Assembly (NCBI GenBank): GCA_036346225.1
Contig: JARFIW010001340.1
Location: 558,001-622,000 of the forward strand
Source: Platerodrilus igneus
Taxonomy: Eukaryota > Arthropoda > Insecta > Coleoptera > Lycidae
DNA length: 64,000 nt
Direction: 5' to 3'
The position numbers and the translations under genes are program-made. Every line of letters starts with the position of its first letter. Within the stretch, counting starts at the first letter, position 1. The notes under the pieces were generated by a model, which was not told where the DNA came from, did not search any database, and worked only from the letters and a program-made list of their open reading frames with translations. This document shows, one piece after another, positions 47,407 to 59,229 of this stretch.

Positions 47407-47698
47407 TTACATGTGATTTTCCAATGCTCCACCCGAAGGTACTACATTGGCCAGGAAGCGAGTTTCTTTTTACCTGAAAAATTTTGAAATTTGCCGAACC
47501 ATTGCTGTTCCAAGCAAGGTCGGGATCTTTAACCGGCGTGACAACACTCACACACGGGACCTCCATTTTATCTCTCATCTAAACAAGGGCGCATTTTTGT
47601 AAAAAGCCTAACATTTTTCAAGCGAACTGTGTCGGGATTCGAACCCTGAACCTTGGGCGTAGTAGTCACACGCATACCAACTACGCCGCGGAGCCGCC
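47407..47698 (-). mobile_element. tRNA-derived SINE, copy 2, with 15-bp target duplication
   Basis: The same head and body as copy 1. On the minus strand the A box is CGGCGTAGTTGGTATGCG and the B box is GGTTCGAATCC. It is exactly bordered by CTAGGTTCAAGTACC at 47392-47406 and 47699-47713. Confidence 0.92.
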
Positions 47699-47713
47699 CT
47701 AGGTTCAAGTACC

Positions 47714-48769
47714 GTTGTAAACTATATGTGAAATTTCGAGTTCTAAATGTGGCATCTGTAATTAAAAGGAAAAAAAGTTTACAAGTACGGATCCAGTGCA
47801 CCCATGCGAATATAATTGGTAGCGATATTCTACCTGCACGCGCCATTTGAGCTGAAACATTACCATCCACGCATCAGCGGTTGGTGAGTCCGTTCCATAT
47901 CTATTTTATCTTAGCAACCGTTTGGTTGACTTTGCATGCTGGTGAATTACACTGTAATATTATTGGGTTTAGGGTTGCTGTGTCCATGCAATTATTTAGG
48001 GTTGGGTTCTATTTTAGGGTGTTGAACATTTCATTTTTACAATACTTAATATAGTATGTATAACTAAGCCAACGACCCACCTATTATTATTACAGCTATT
48101 ATTGCAAATACCCTCGGTACTTAAGGGTTACGCTACTAGGATCCTAGTGCAACCCATTATTTGCGTTATAGCCATTTAAATCGGCCGTCTGGCCGCAAAT
48201 TTATGTTGCCTTGTTGGCTGTGTTAACATGTGAATTTAAAGTAAAATCCGCGAATTAGACAATCGGTGTATTGGTATATGTATTATTAGGATTGCACCAT
48301 AACAAGGGGGTGGCTCCAGTTATTAATTAAACTATAGTGTATGTGTTTATTGTTATCAATTTGACCTATCCTTGTATAGTAAACGTATTGATTAGCTATG
48401 AGGTTTACATTACTGTGTGTCAAGGTATGTTAGTTCTGTGTGGGTATTATTTATGACCGTAAGAAATTTTCTATTTCAGTTCCGTCGAAGCCCAGCTGTT
48501 GGAGTTAGATAGCGCTCAAATTTGGTAAGAGGTTTGGTTGATGCCCCCGCCGAGGTATTGGGTTAGCTCGAGGTACATTGAAGCTGCTTGCTCCGACTGC
48601 CCCGATATGCACTTACCTTGCTTACCTCATTAGCGATTTTAGTTGTAAATTGGAATTCAATTTGAAATTCCCCTTACTTCTTGTCGTTGTATAGCGAGCG
48701 TCCCGAACCGTTATATTGGTCACCCAACGTGGAAGGCCGTTTGTCTTACATATTTTGATTGTCTAATGT
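47714..48769. other. Unassigned region upstream of the LINE
   Basis: No recognisable gene or repeat. Confidence 0.3.
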
Positions 48770-49075
48770 AATTGATCCATTTCGAATGCACCTGCACCTT
48801 GCCGAAGTTCTAAATTACTAGAACAGGTGAAATGGCTTGCGTGTTCTAATGAGCTAAAGAGCCAAACTACAGGTCCAACCAAAGTAGTAGGGTCGTTAGT
48901 GAGGAAGCAGACTAAGACAGGTCCCCGAAAGAGGGCAGCGGCTCTTTCGGTACTTAGATTGGCAGAGACCATAGGGGTCGGTATGGCAGTCTAAGACACA
49001 CTACCGCGATGTGGAAGGCAACGGGAAACCACCACATTATCTTCCAAGTACACAGCGTACCTAAATTATAATAAA

Positions 49076-49972
49076 ATGATGGCATTCTCTGGGGTAAAAG
49101 ATTCCGGAGTTAAAATAGTCCCCCATTCGGATCTCCGGGAGGGGACTACTTCGGAGGATGCGATCGGAAAGTTGAAAATAAGAGTCGGGAACATTCTGCG
49201 AGTCGGAGCGTGGAATGTTAGAAGTATGAAACAAGTAGGTAAGCTAGAGAACCTAAAAATCGAAATGAATAGGTTATCACTAGACATAGTAGGAATCAGC
49301 GAAGATCGGTGGCTAGAGGCGGGAGATTTTTGGAGTGGAGACTTCAGGGTAATTCATACACGAGCAGAGGAAAGAAATTTGGGTGTGGGGATAGTTATGC
49401 GGAAAAACATAGGATACTGTGTAGAAAATTACTTACAAAAGAACGAAAGAGTACTCATGGTTAGATTAGAATCTAAACCGGTAAACACGGTAATAATACA
49501 AGTATACATGCCCACCTCTAGCTACAGTGACGAAGAGGTAGAAGCCGTCTACCAAGATACCGAAGACATATTAAGATACGTAAAAGGACATGAAAATTTA
49601 ATAATTACGGGGGATTTCAATGCCGTGGTAGGTGAGGGTAGAGAAGGAGCGGTAGTAGGTTTATTTGGTTTAGGCACGAGAAACTACAGGGGAAATAGGC
49701 TGGTAGAATTTTGCGACAAGAACAATTTAATCATCACAAACACATTATTTCACCATCATGCTAGAAGACGATATACGTGGAAGATGCCAGAAGATATAGG
49801 AAGATATCAAATAGATTACATTCTTGTTAGACAACGGTTTAGGAATCAAGTAAAAGACTGTAGAAGCTACCCAGAAGCAGATATAGATACTGACCACAAC
49901 ATCGTAATTATGAAGGCCGAACTTAAACTTAAGAATGTGAAAAAAAGAAATGAAAAAGGCATTTGGACTTAG
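49076..49972 (+). CDS. RTE apurinic-type endonuclease domain
   Basis: 298 codons from the ATG at 49076. All AP-endonuclease landmarks are present in order: RVGAWNVRSM (residue 40 on, catalytic asparagine), VGISEDRW (catalytic glutamate), YMPTSS, IITGDFNAVVG (DxN), RYQIDYILVR (aspartate) and DTDHNIVI (catalytic histidine). It nicks target DNA to start reverse transcription. The frame ends at a TAG caused by a frameshift, and the protein continues into RT in the intact element. Confidence 0.88.
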   Translation: MMAFSGVKDSGVKIVPHSDLREGTTSEDAIGKLKIRVGNILRVGAWNVRSMKQVGKLENLKIEMNRLSLDIVGISEDRWLEAGDFWSGDFRVIHTRAEERNLGVGIVMRKNIGYCVENYLQKNERVLMVRLESKPVNTVIIQVYMPTSSYSDEEVEAVYQDTEDILRYVKGHENLIITGDFNAVVGEGREGAVVGLFGLGTRNYRGNRLVEFCDKNNLIITNTLFHHHARRRYTWKMPEDIGRYQIDYILVRQRFRNQVKDCRSYPEADIDTDHNIVIMKAELKLKNVKKRNEKGIWT

Positions 49973-49977
49973 AGAAA

Positions 49978-50450
49978 CTAAAAGATAGAAATATTCATGA
50001 AAGATTCGAAAAAAAAGTCAAATGAATTGCTCAAAGATATCGGGAAAATATCTGATACTAAGGAAGTAGAAACAGAATGGAATAACATTAAATCCAGCCT
50101 AGATATGGCGGCCAGAGATATCCTGGGGTATACACAAAAAGAAAATAAGAAACCATGGATAACAAAGGATATCCTGAATTTAATAGAAGAAAGACGAAAA
50201 TACAAAAATAAATCAGACGAAACAGGAAAACAGAGATACAAAGCCATAAAATGGAAAATTATTCGAAAATGCAGGAAAGCTAAAGAACAATGGATTGATG
50301 AAAAGTGCAAAGAGGTATAAACGAAGATGGAAATAGGAAAGACAGACGAAGCATACAAATTAATTAGAATGAATTTTAGGGATATAAAACCGTATAGCAA
50401 AAATATAAGGGACGCACAAGGGAAACGTCATCATAGAAAACGTAGAGAAA
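49978..50450 (+). pseudogene. RTE linker between endonuclease and RT
   Basis: The frame 49997-50320 encodes a helical, lysine-rich linker (LDMAARDILGYTQKE, RRKYKNKSDE) that continues after a TAA. Frameshifts lie at both ends. Confidence 0.7.
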
Positions 50451-51704
50451 GTGGGTAGATGGCAAGAATATATAGGGAATTTATATGCAGGAGAGGAACT
50501 AACTGCATTAGAACAGGAATCAGACATTGAAAATGATGACTTGGGATATCCTATACTTAGAGATAAGTTTGAATTAGCATTAAAGAGTCTGAAAAATGGT
50601 AAGGCGCCGGGTACAGATAAGGTGCAAGCAGAAATTCTAAAAGCCGCTGGACAAGCAATAACAGAACGTCTATTCCAACTTGTAAGCTATATGTATGAGA
50701 CAGGCGAGATACCCAAAGATTTCAAACGTAGCATCATAGTAACTATACCAAAAAAGAAAGGCGCGGATAGGTGTGAAAATTTTCGAACAATAAGTTTGAC
50801 AGCACACGTGTCAAAAATATTAACTAGAATTGTGCAAAGACGAATGGAAAAATGTGCGGAAGAAATACTAGAAGACCAATTTGGGTTTAGGCGAAACAGA
50901 GGAACACGGGAGGCTATTTTAGCCCTGAGAGTGATAATAGAGAAAACAATAGAAAAAGGGGAAAGCGTGTATATAGGGTTTGTAGATCTGGAAAAAGCAT
51001 TCGACGATGTAAAATGGAAAAAAATGTTTGAAATACTCAAAAAAATTGGAATGAGTTATAGGGATAGACGAATAGTACATAGTTTATACAAAGAGCAAAC
51101 GGCAGTAATAAAATTAGAGCAGGAACGTAAAGAAGTAAACATTAGGAAAGGGGTGAAACAGGGATGTGCCCTATCTCCATTGATTTTTAACTTGTACATA
51201 GAAGAGGCAATGAATACTGTCAAATGCAAGAAGACATTTGGAATTACTATGCAGGGACAAAAAATTGATATGCTTAGATTTGCAGATGATATAGCGGTAT
51301 TAGCGTCTAGCAAGGAAGAGTTAGAAGCTGCTCTTAATGAAATGGAAACGGTTCTAACAGAGAGATATGGTATGAAAATTAACAAAACTAAAACTAAAGT
51401 TCTAGTATGCAAAGGTGGCGAAAATAAATCAAAAACAAAAATACAAGTATCTAACACGAACTTACAAGAGGTTAAGGATTTCTGCTACCTAGTAAGCCAA
51501 ATAACGCAAGATGAGAAAAGCACAAAAGATATAAAACAAAGATTAGCACAAGGCCGTGCTACATTTAACAAGAAAAAGCAACTACTGTGCTCAAAGACCA
51601 CAAACATAGAAACAAGAAAAAGATTGTTTAAAACATATGTGTCGAGCACAGCACTGTACGGCTGTGAAGCCTGGACAGTAGGAGAAGCAGACAAGAAAAG
51701 GTAG
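50451..51704 (+). CDS. RTE reverse transcriptase
   Basis: 417 codons with the RT blocks in order: GKAPGTDKVQAEILK, IPKKKGADRCENFRTISL, QFGFRRNRGTREA, GFVDLEKAFDDV (first catalytic aspartate), RKGVKQGCALSPLIFNLYIE, LRFADDIAVLA (FADD box) and a thumb with GMKINKTKTKVL. It ends in a region with SSTALYGCEAWT. All catalytic residues are intact. The frame closes a few codons early because of a one-base shift near 51702. Confidence 0.9.
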   Translation: MGRWQEYIGNLYAGEELTALEQESDIENDDLGYPILRDKFELALKSLKNGKAPGTDKVQAEILKAAGQAITERLFQLVSYMYETGEIPKDFKRSIIVTIPKKKGADRCENFRTISLTAHVSKILTRIVQRRMEKCAEEILEDQFGFRRNRGTREAILALRVIIEKTIEKGESVYIGFVDLEKAFDDVKWKKMFEILKKIGMSYRDRRIVHSLYKEQTAVIKLEQERKEVNIRKGVKQGCALSPLIFNLYIEEAMNTVKCKKTFGITMQGQKIDMLRFADDIAVLASSKEELEAALNEMETVLTERYGMKINKTKTKVLVCKGGENKSKTKIQVSNTNLQEVKDFCYLVSQITQDEKSTKDIKQRLAQGRATFNKKKQLLCSKTTNIETRKRLFKTYVSSTALYGCEAWTVGEADKKR

Positions 51705-51715
51705 AGGCGTTTGAA

Positions 51716-52048
51716 ATGTGGTGCTACAGACGTATGATGAAGATATCATGGACAGACAAAGTTAAGAACGAAGAGGTACTAAAAATGGTATTGGAAGAAA
51801 GAAATATGTGGAAAACGGTAAAAAAGAGGAGAGATAGGATGATAGGCCACATACTACGGCATGAGGGAATAGTGCGGAATATATTAGAAGCAGAGATAGG
51901 AAAAAAGAGAAGAAGAGGCAAACCTAGGTTAGACTACTGCACACAGATAGTAAAAGATGTAGGCTGTAGGTGTTTCAGGGAGATGTGTAGGCTAGCCCAG
52001 AATAGAAATCAATGGAAGTACGCATCCAACCAATACCAAGATGGATAA
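51716..52048 (+). pseudogene. RTE C-terminal region
   Basis: 110 codons continuing the RT protein in another frame, with RMMKISWTDKVKNEEV, RRDRMIGHILRHEG and GKPRLDYCTQIVKDV, the usual end of RTE proteins. It ends at a TAA at 52046-52048. Confidence 0.85.
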
Positions 52049-52194
52049 ACTAATGACGAAAAAATAACTGTGCTTAAACATGATGATTATTATAAGTAAC
52101 TACAAGAATTGGTTGGGCAATATTCTCGAATAATGTTAAGTGTGTGAAAGAATTTACTGGAAAACCATTACTTCCGCAAATGTCTATGTGTTGG

Positions 52195-53420
52195 GGGATC
52201 TTGGTAGCCTCAGGTTGCTTAACCCCCTTCACTGAATCTCTGTGAAATAGGGCATAAAATTAGAAAACAATAGAAGGGGAACGAGCTGTATACACATGCT
52301 GTGTGAGAATTTCAGGGAACTATGTAGGCTAGCTCAGAATGTAAATGAGTGCAGGTGTGTGTGCAACCAATTTTGAGACGGAAAACCTAATGACAAAAAA
52401 ATAAGCACAGATAAATCTGATGATTAGTATAAACAACTAGTTGTTGGTTGCGAAATATCTGCAACTAATGATAACTGTGCGAAAAGATATATTGGAAATA
52501 TATCAATACGGTAAATGGTTAAGTGTTGGCGGAACTTGGCAGCCACAGGCTGCTTACCTCCCTTCACAACCGTTTATTTAGATTTCCAATGCTCCACCCG
52601 AAGATACTACATTGGCCAGGAGGCGAGTTTTTTGTTGCCTTGAAATTTAGAATTTTGCCGAACCCTTGCCGTTCCAGGCAAGGTAGGGATCTTTAACGTG
52701 CGTGACAACACTCACACACGGGACCTCCATTTAACCTCTCATCCGAACGAGGGCGTAATTTTTGTGAAAAATGCTCACCTGCCATTTTTCAAGCAGTCGG
52801 CCATGTCGGGATTTGAACCCAGGACCTTGAGATCCGTAGTCTTACGCTTACTACATTGATCCACGGCGACGCCCTCCCTTCACAACCACTGAAGGTCGGA
52901 GAAATAGGGTATATAATTGTAAAACAATAGAAGTTGACCGAACTGCATCTAACAAGAAAGAACAGCGTCTCTGAGGAAAGACAACAAACAGAACAAGAAG
53001 AAAATTGTTGAAAGCATATGTGTGGAGCACAGCACAGTATGCCTATGAAATACGGGCAGTCTGAAACGCAGACAGAAAAACGGCAGCAGCCTTTTGAAAT
53101 GCTGTGCTTCAGATGTATGAGGACGATAGCATGGACAGACAAGGCTAATAACAAATAGGTTACAGAAATAGTAAGGGAACAAGGATATCTGGGGAAAAAG
53201 ATAAGAGAAATAGAAGGGCAGAATACGTTCTAAGGCATTTTTGGGGAATAGTATGGGATATATTACAAGCAGAGATAGGAAAAAAGAGGTAAATGTAGAC
53301 CTAGATCAGATAGTTATAGATGCAGACTGTGCAAATTTCAGAGAAATCTGTAGGTTAGTTCAGAATAGGAAACAATGATGGTACGCGTCTAACCAGTTCC
53401 AGGACTGAAGACCTAATGAT
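52195..53420 (+). repeat. Tandem decayed RTE 3' ends
   Basis: The sequence that follows the full RTE tail (TGATGATTATTATAAG, then GTTGG and later CTTGGTAGCCTCAGG) repeats at 52418-52560. Blocks of RTE C-terminal coding sequence recur at about 52300-52420 and 53050-53420 (TTCAGG-AACTATGTAGG, ATGGACAGACAA, GATATATTA-AAGCAGAGATAGG). So the locus holds three successive RTE 3' ends sharing the same flank. A SINE is inserted in the last unit. Confidence 0.75.
52572..52872 (-). mobile_element. SINE, copy 3, with diverged tRNA-like head
   Basis: The body matches copies 1 and 2, but the tRNA-like head differs (minus strand: GTGGATCAATGTAGTAAGCG and GGTTCAAATCC). The 15-base repeat CCTCCCTTCACAACC borders it exactly (52557-52571 and 52873-52887). 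Confidence 0.9.
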
Positions 53421-53499
53421 GATGAATGTAATTGGTCTGTTGTTTGATTGAATTATTTGCTGTTGTACCTTAGAGGTACAAGTAAATATTGTGTTCAAT

Positions 53500-54737
53500 T
53501 TGGAAATTTGGTATTGTTAATCGATATAGATGTAAACCGACTATTACCGGATGAACTGAAGGCGGTGTTGATAATAAACGCAAGTTACTAAGAGACCTAT
53601 TACTAGAAGGTATTACGTGTGAATTAATACCCAATGATAATTTAAATATTTCAGCAGGTACGGAGCTTGCTATTTGTTTAGCCAAGCTTAACGACGTAGA
53701 CTTTGACTTAAACAATTTTAATTATTCTAACCAAGTAAATGAATTTATACAGATATTTACGCGACTTGTACATGTTGATAACCGATTACAACGAATTACG
53801 TGCTTGGACGAAGATGAAATAAGCCGGAAAAGTAAACTGATAAATAAATGTTTGAATTTAAAAATTTTCTAACAGAAATTCAGAATAAAGCCGCTGGTAC
53901 TGAACAAGTGTCAACTGAAACGTCTTTGATTGATTTAGATATACCACAAAATGGTTCGGACCATGTTTTAGATGAGCCCAATCTATTTCTGCCTGAAGCA
54001 ACACATGTTAACAACATGAGTTTAAATAACGATAATCCCTTTATCGAACCAGTAAGAATTTCACATTCAAGCCCAATACGGCGAAATATCTCGGACAGTA
54101 ACAAAAATTACTTTCCATTATACAAATGGAATTGCACTTTTGATGGTTCAACTAGCGTTAATGATTTCCTACAGCGCGTAGAAGAGCTATGCAACTCGCG
54201 CGGTGTATTGAAACATAACCTTTTTAGTTCTGTAATCGAACTGCTCTATGGCCAAGCACTTATTTGGTACAGAGCAAACAAAATTAATTCAAGACTTGGA
54301 AACCCGATGACACCAAGCATTCCTACCTTATGTTTATGAGTTTACCCTCCAAGAAGAGATTCGATCACGGACGCAAAGCGCTGATGAAAGAACCATTATA
54401 TTCATTTCGGTGATGGAAAATATGTTTAGTCGGTTACTTCACCCTCCCCCCGAGGATAGTAGAGTTTAATTAAATGGACGCAACTTGTTGCCACATATCA
54501 AAGCGCAATTAGCATCACACCCCATACGTACTATAGCTGAATTAACGGAATTAGGACAAACTGTCGAGGAAACACTATTGAGAGCAAAGCAATACCGCTC
54601 TCCTACGTCCAACTCCCAAAGTTTACTCGAACCTGACTTAGCCTACCATAAATTAAAACACAAAGCTGTTTATGCCCCATAGAGGAGAGTAGTCCCAAGT
54701 ATGCCGAAGTGAAACCTAACCTGACTAACACCAATCC
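53500..54737 (+). pseudogene. gag: Older Gypsy Gag, N-terminal and capsid part
   Basis: Shifting frames read an N-terminal part (RKLLRDLLLEGITCELIP, 53570 on). A long frame at 53848-54339 carries the capsid core (YKWNCTFDGSTSVNDFLQRV, LYGQALIWYRANK), and a last piece at 54485-54682 has HIKAQLASHPIRTIAELTEL. These are typical retrotransposon Gag landmarks. It stops at the LTR of the inner element and continues at 59419 with a CX2CX4HX4C zinc knuckle (CWNCEMEGHPFRFC). Confidence 0.75.
54733..54737. other. Target-site duplication AATCC, left
   Basis: AATCC directly before the left LTR. It is repeated directly after the right LTR at 59414-59418. Confidence 0.9.
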
Positions 54738-54921
54738 TGTTGTAGTAATAGTGAGTAGTAAGGTCCGCTGCCATTAGAGGCACTCGTATATAGAAGAGTA
54801 GGGAGCGCGAGTCCAATACAGGCGGCTGGCAGTTCTTAGTAGTTAATCATGAAGTGTAGACGTAAGCTAATCACATGTACTAAATTATAAGTTATGACAA
54901 TAAACAATACTAAATATAACA
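54738..54921 (+). repeat. Left LTR of young Gypsy
   Basis: TGTTGTAG...ATATAACA, 184 bases. It contains TCGTATATAGAAG as a promoter-like box and AATAAAC as a polyadenylation-like signal. Confidence 0.95.
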
Positions 54922-55026
54922 TGGCGCTGCGACAAAACCGACAACAGCAAGCATAATTACAGTAATTAACACGCGTACAACAATTTACTAAGAAAAATTG
55001 CGAGTAACGTACTACCGAGGTTAGAA

Positions 55027-55827
55027 TTGAACAATGGTCAAGCTGCAGAACAATGGGCACAATGGAAAAATAGCTTTAACATATATTTAATAGCGACGGA
55101 AGCCAATAAAAAAGAAGAAAAAATTCAAATCGCTCAGTTGCTACATTTTGCAGGTCCTGAAATCCAGAAAATTTACGCGACGTTTAAATTCGAAGAGGAT
55201 GAAAAGAACAAATTAGAGTCAGTAATTGAAAATTCGATAACCACTTCTCGCCTAGAAAGAATCTAACATTTTGCGATACAAGTTTTTACATCCAAGCAAT
55301 CAAGTGAAATGACAATGGAACAATTCATCATTGATCTTAGACGACAAGCGGCAAGTTGTAAATTTGACAAATTAAATGATGATCTTATAAAACTTATGCT
55401 AATTTGTGGAACAAATAGTCAAGAAATAAGGCACCGATTACTGCAAGAAGATGAAGCGGATTTGGAAAAAGCAATCCAATTGTGTTCTATAATTGAGCAG
55501 TCTAAATCGCAGGCGGCAAGAATGGAAAAATTCGTCGCAAATAATCAGGTAAATTCTCAAATTGACAGGATTTCACCCAAACAAAGCTCCATGGGGGGCT
55601 GGCAGTCTGATCCAGGTAGACAGCAGTCAAGCCAACAACGGCGATTTGGCGAGGACGAGCCAGATCACAATCGCAAGGTAGGAGGTCGCAAATTAAAAAT
55701 TGTAAGCGGTGTGGGCTCAATCACGCAATTAATAGATGTCCGGCATATAAAAAGGTTTGCGGTAAGTGTAAAAGATACAATCACTTTGCAACAGTATGTA
55801 GAAACGAGAAACAAATTAGTAGTTTAA
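55027..55827 (+). pseudogene. gag: Young Gypsy Gag
   Basis: The frame starts near 55027 with EQWAQWKNSFNIYLIATE and reads in frame through one TAA (55264-55266) to a region with FIIDLRRQAASCKF and RHRLLQEDEADLEKAIQLC, the capsid landmarks of this Gypsy group. In the neighbouring frame near 55690-55800 two zinc knuckles appear (CKRCGLNHAINRC and CGKCKRYNHFATVC), so a frameshift near 55690 precedes them. Confidence 0.8.
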
Positions 55828-56100
55828 CTCAGGAAAATTATAATCAAAAAAATGTAGTTTTTATAGGCACCCTGAATGAAGGGACAGGTAATACAAATTG
55901 TAAAAGGGTTCTTGTAAACTATAAGGCTTGGTGGGTAGACTTAACAATAGGTGCAGTTAAGATGTCGTTTAAAATTGACACAGGTGCAATGGTAAACATT
56001 TTACCTGTAAAATACTTTATTCGTTTAAATATGCCTTTTGAACAATTAGTAGAGTCAAAGACCCTCTTGAAATCGTACACAGGTGACATTTGCCACTTAT
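55828..56100 (+). pseudogene. pol: Young Gypsy protease
   Basis: Continues the zinc-knuckle frame with FKIDTGAMVNILP, the retropepsin active site (DTG near 55979). The frame breaks near 56090, before RT. Confidence 0.75.
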
Positions 56101-57780
56101 AGGGAATGTAGAATTGATTGCAAGTATAATAGTAGAGAGCTTGAAATTGCATTTTTTGTAGTTAATGATGACACTGAACCGATATTAGGGTTAGCAAGCT
56201 CAATAAATCTGAAATTAATTAATCGTATAGAACCAGAAGCTCATTCTATTAAGAGTATTGATCACATTAATAATACTTTCAATTTAAATTATGAACAAAT
56301 TATACAAATGTTTGGTGAGGTATTTTCAGGTATAGGTTGTATCAACCCACCTTATAAAATGAAAATTGATCCTAGCGCAGTTCTTTGTATCACGCCAATA
56401 AGAAAAGTCCCATTTGCACTGATGGACAAATTAAAAGACAATTTGGTAGAATTAGAAAAATTAAATATTATGGAAAAAGTAAACGGCGCTAGCGAGTGGG
56501 TACATCCACTAGTATTAATAAGAAAAGAAAATGGTACATTAAGAATTTGTTTAGACCCCTTGCAATTAAATAAAGTACTCAAACGAGAACATTGCAAACT
56601 ATTAACGTTAGAGGAAATAACGGCGAAATTACATGAGGCATGCATATTTTCTAAGTTAGATGCAAGTCAAGCATTCTATCAGATACCGTTAGACGACGAA
56701 AGTAGTAAACTTTGTACAGTAGGTACACCCTATGGTCGCTATCGTTTTTCGATTACCGTATGGAATTAAAAGCGGCCCGGAAGTGTTAAATGAAAGGTTC
56801 AGGGAAATATTTGAGATGAGTAATGTAGCAGTGTATATAGATGATGTAATTATATGGGGAAAGACAAAAGAAGAACACGATAAATCACTAATAGAAGTAT
56901 TAAAAAGGGCAAAAGAACGTAATATTAAATTCAATTCAAAAAAATGTATCTTAGGTGTTTCGAAAGTTAAATTTATGGGGCATTATTTAAGCAGTGAAGG
57001 TATAGGATTAGACCCTGACAGGTTAAAAGCCATACAAGAATTCCAGGAACCCAAGGACAAGAAAGACGTTCAGAGGCTGTTAGGTATTATAAACTATATG
57101 AGTAAGTATGTTGAAAATTTCTCAGAAGAAACGAAAGCTTTACGTGAACTCTTGAGGAAGGATGTTTATTTTGTATGGTCAGATCAACATAAAGCTGCAT
57201 TTGAAAAACTTAAACAAATTTTAACAAATAGTCCGGTACTCAGGTATTTCGACCCTTCCAAAGAAATAACTATATCTGTAGATGCAAGTCAGAATGGTTT
57301 AGGGGCATGCATGTTACAGGAAAATATACCTGTTTCATACGCATCAAAAGCTCTAACGGAATCCCAGGTACAACAACCCCAAATCACAAAAGAGCTATTA
57401 GCGATTTATTATGGGTTAACTAAATATCATGATTACGTATTTGCAAGGTCAGTGATCGTTGAAACTGATCACAAGCCTTTGATAACATTAATTAATAAAC
57501 CGTTAAATAAAGTACCAGCTCGTTTACAGCGCATAATATTATTTTACAGAGGTACAACTTTAATCTTAAATACAAAAGAGGCAAAGATCTCGTTATAGCG
57601 GATGCATTATCGCGAGCTTGTTCTAAAGACACCGCGAGTAATGATTTAGATTTAAAAGATCAAATTTGTGTAGTTGTTGAGGCTAATATTAGTGAAGAAT
57701 ATTTAAATAAAATTAAATCGGCAACTAATGCTGATCCAGAATTACAGCAATTACGAATGGTAATCGCTAAGGGCTGGCCA
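56083..57780 (+). pseudogene. pol: Young Gypsy reverse transcriptase and RNase H
   Basis: Frame 56083-56769 carries WVHPLVLIRKENGTLRICLD and IFSKLDASQAFYQIPLD (RT palm A). A shift near 56740 leads to 56732-57598 with FRLPYGIKSGPE, AVYIDDVIIWG (YIDD catalytic box), FMGHYLSSEG and LLGIINYMSKYV. RNase H follows with SVDASQNGLGACML and ETDHKPLI. A further shift near 57560 gives ADALSRACS. All catalytic residues remain, and three small frame breaks divide the gene. Confidence 0.85.
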
Positions 57781-58507
57781 AAAATAATAAATTATTAAAA
57801 ATTGTGTTAGGCCATATCTTAAATATAAAAGCGAATTAATAATTGAAAATGAGATCATTTATAAAAATAACAGTTGTGTAATTCCACTAAGTCTGAGGAA
57901 AACAATACTAGAGAAAATTCATTACAGTCACTTAGGGTATACTAAATGTGTAAAGCTAGCACTAGAATCAGTATTTTGGCCAACGATTCGCAACGAAATT
58001 AAATCAATGATTGAAAATTGTGCACTTTGCCAAAAATATGCAAATTCACAACCAGCAGAACCGTTACAAACGCACGAAATACACTCAATCCCGTGGTATA
58101 AAATTGGTTGCGATATATACGAACTTAGAGGAAAATATTATGTAATAGTGGTAGATTATTATTCTAAATTTGTCGAAATTGAAAAATTAAATAATATAAC
58201 TAGTAAGATTATAATTAACACATTCAAAACCATTTTTGCAAGATTTGGAGTTCCCAAATACTTGATTAGTGACGGAGGAACTCAGTTTACCTCGAAAGAA
58301 TTTCAAGATTTTGTAGATGAATGGCAATTTCAACATAGTGTAAGTTCACCGACCCATAGTCAGTCTAATGGAATGAGTGAAAGTCACATACAAACAATTA
58401 AAAAAATGATGAAAAAGGTTATTGAAGATGGTAGAGATTTAAATCTTGCACTTCTACAATACCGAAATACGCCTATTTTGAAAATAACTCACCAAATGAA
58501 ATATTAA
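57781..58507 (+). pseudogene. pol: Young Gypsy integrase
   Basis: The zinc site (HYSHLGYTK and CALC) spans 57920-58030. Catalytic residues in the 58007-58507 frame are D36 (GCDIYEL), D89 (LISDGGTQF) and E125 (GMSES), with an exact D-35-E spacing. The stop near 58507 is premature by a frameshift, since the usual C-terminal domain pieces follow to about 58840. Confidence 0.85.
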
Positions 58508-59229
58508 TGTCGAGAGCTACTCGTAACCCTTTGCTTCCCACAGCAACCAAAAATTAAAATCACACTTAGTTAACACGGCTCAGTATAACAGTCACATTAA
58601 AATTAATCAAAACGAGCAAATAGAAAATTATAATGAAAAAGGGGGCGAAAAGAATTGTCAATATTAAAACCAAATACAAACGTGTGGGTACAATTAAAAC
58701 CTCAATCAATCTGGCAATCAGGTAAAATTTTAAAGAAGCTTGGTAAACGTAGATATAAGGTTTCTGTAAATAATGAAATTTATATAAGAAATAGAAAATT
58801 TTAAGACCATCTGCAATAAAGACGACCAACACCTCAATATTCCGAAAACGGTGTCATGGTCAAAAGATCAAACTGTAAAAGAGAAAGAAGGTAGAGCAGA
58901 TGCAAAAGCTTATTATAATAGTATAGATTTTCCTAAGTTAATTAATTATAGTGATAAGTTAGAACAAGATGTCATTGTAAATAATCAGCAGAGTAATGTA
59001 ATGAGTGACACACCATCATGCTCTAAATTAGCACATAATGACGCAAGTGAAGTGGCGGCAGGTGAAAAGTGTAGTGCAACAGAGACTAACGCAAAGCGAG
59101 ATCGCACCACGATTACTTCGCGTTACGGTCGAGTAATAGTTACTCCTTCAAGATGGCAACACTAAAATAAGGGTAGGATTAAGATTTATAAAAATTGTAA
59201 AATATTGCCTTCCGTTAAAAAAGGGAAGA
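58508..59229 (+). pseudogene. pol: Young Gypsy Pol C-terminal tail and 3' untranslated region
   Basis: Near 58680-58800 a frame reads VWVQLKPQSIWQSGKILKKLGKRRYKVSV, the integrase C-terminal fold. Frame 58851-59165 then gives a hydrophilic tail ending in SRYGRVIVTPSRW, a known closing motif of this Gypsy group. The polypurine tract lies at 59217-59229. Confidence 0.65.

Larger units (their letters stand above)
48770..52110 (+). mobile_element. Nearly complete RTE-clade LINE
   Basis: It has a GC-richer 5' region (48770-49075) containing ACTACCGCGATGTGGAAGGC, then endonuclease, reverse transcriptase and a C-terminal region, and ends shortly after the last stop in ATGATGATTATTATAAG. The order and motifs fit the RTE clade. 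It is broken by a few frameshifts (near 49965, 50017, 50420 and 51702). Decayed relatives are at 22538, 23031, 38080 and 52195. Confidence 0.88.

Noticed and set aside
52789..53182. Minus-strand cysteine-rich proteins
   Set aside because: Antisense to decayed RTE tails and the third SINE.
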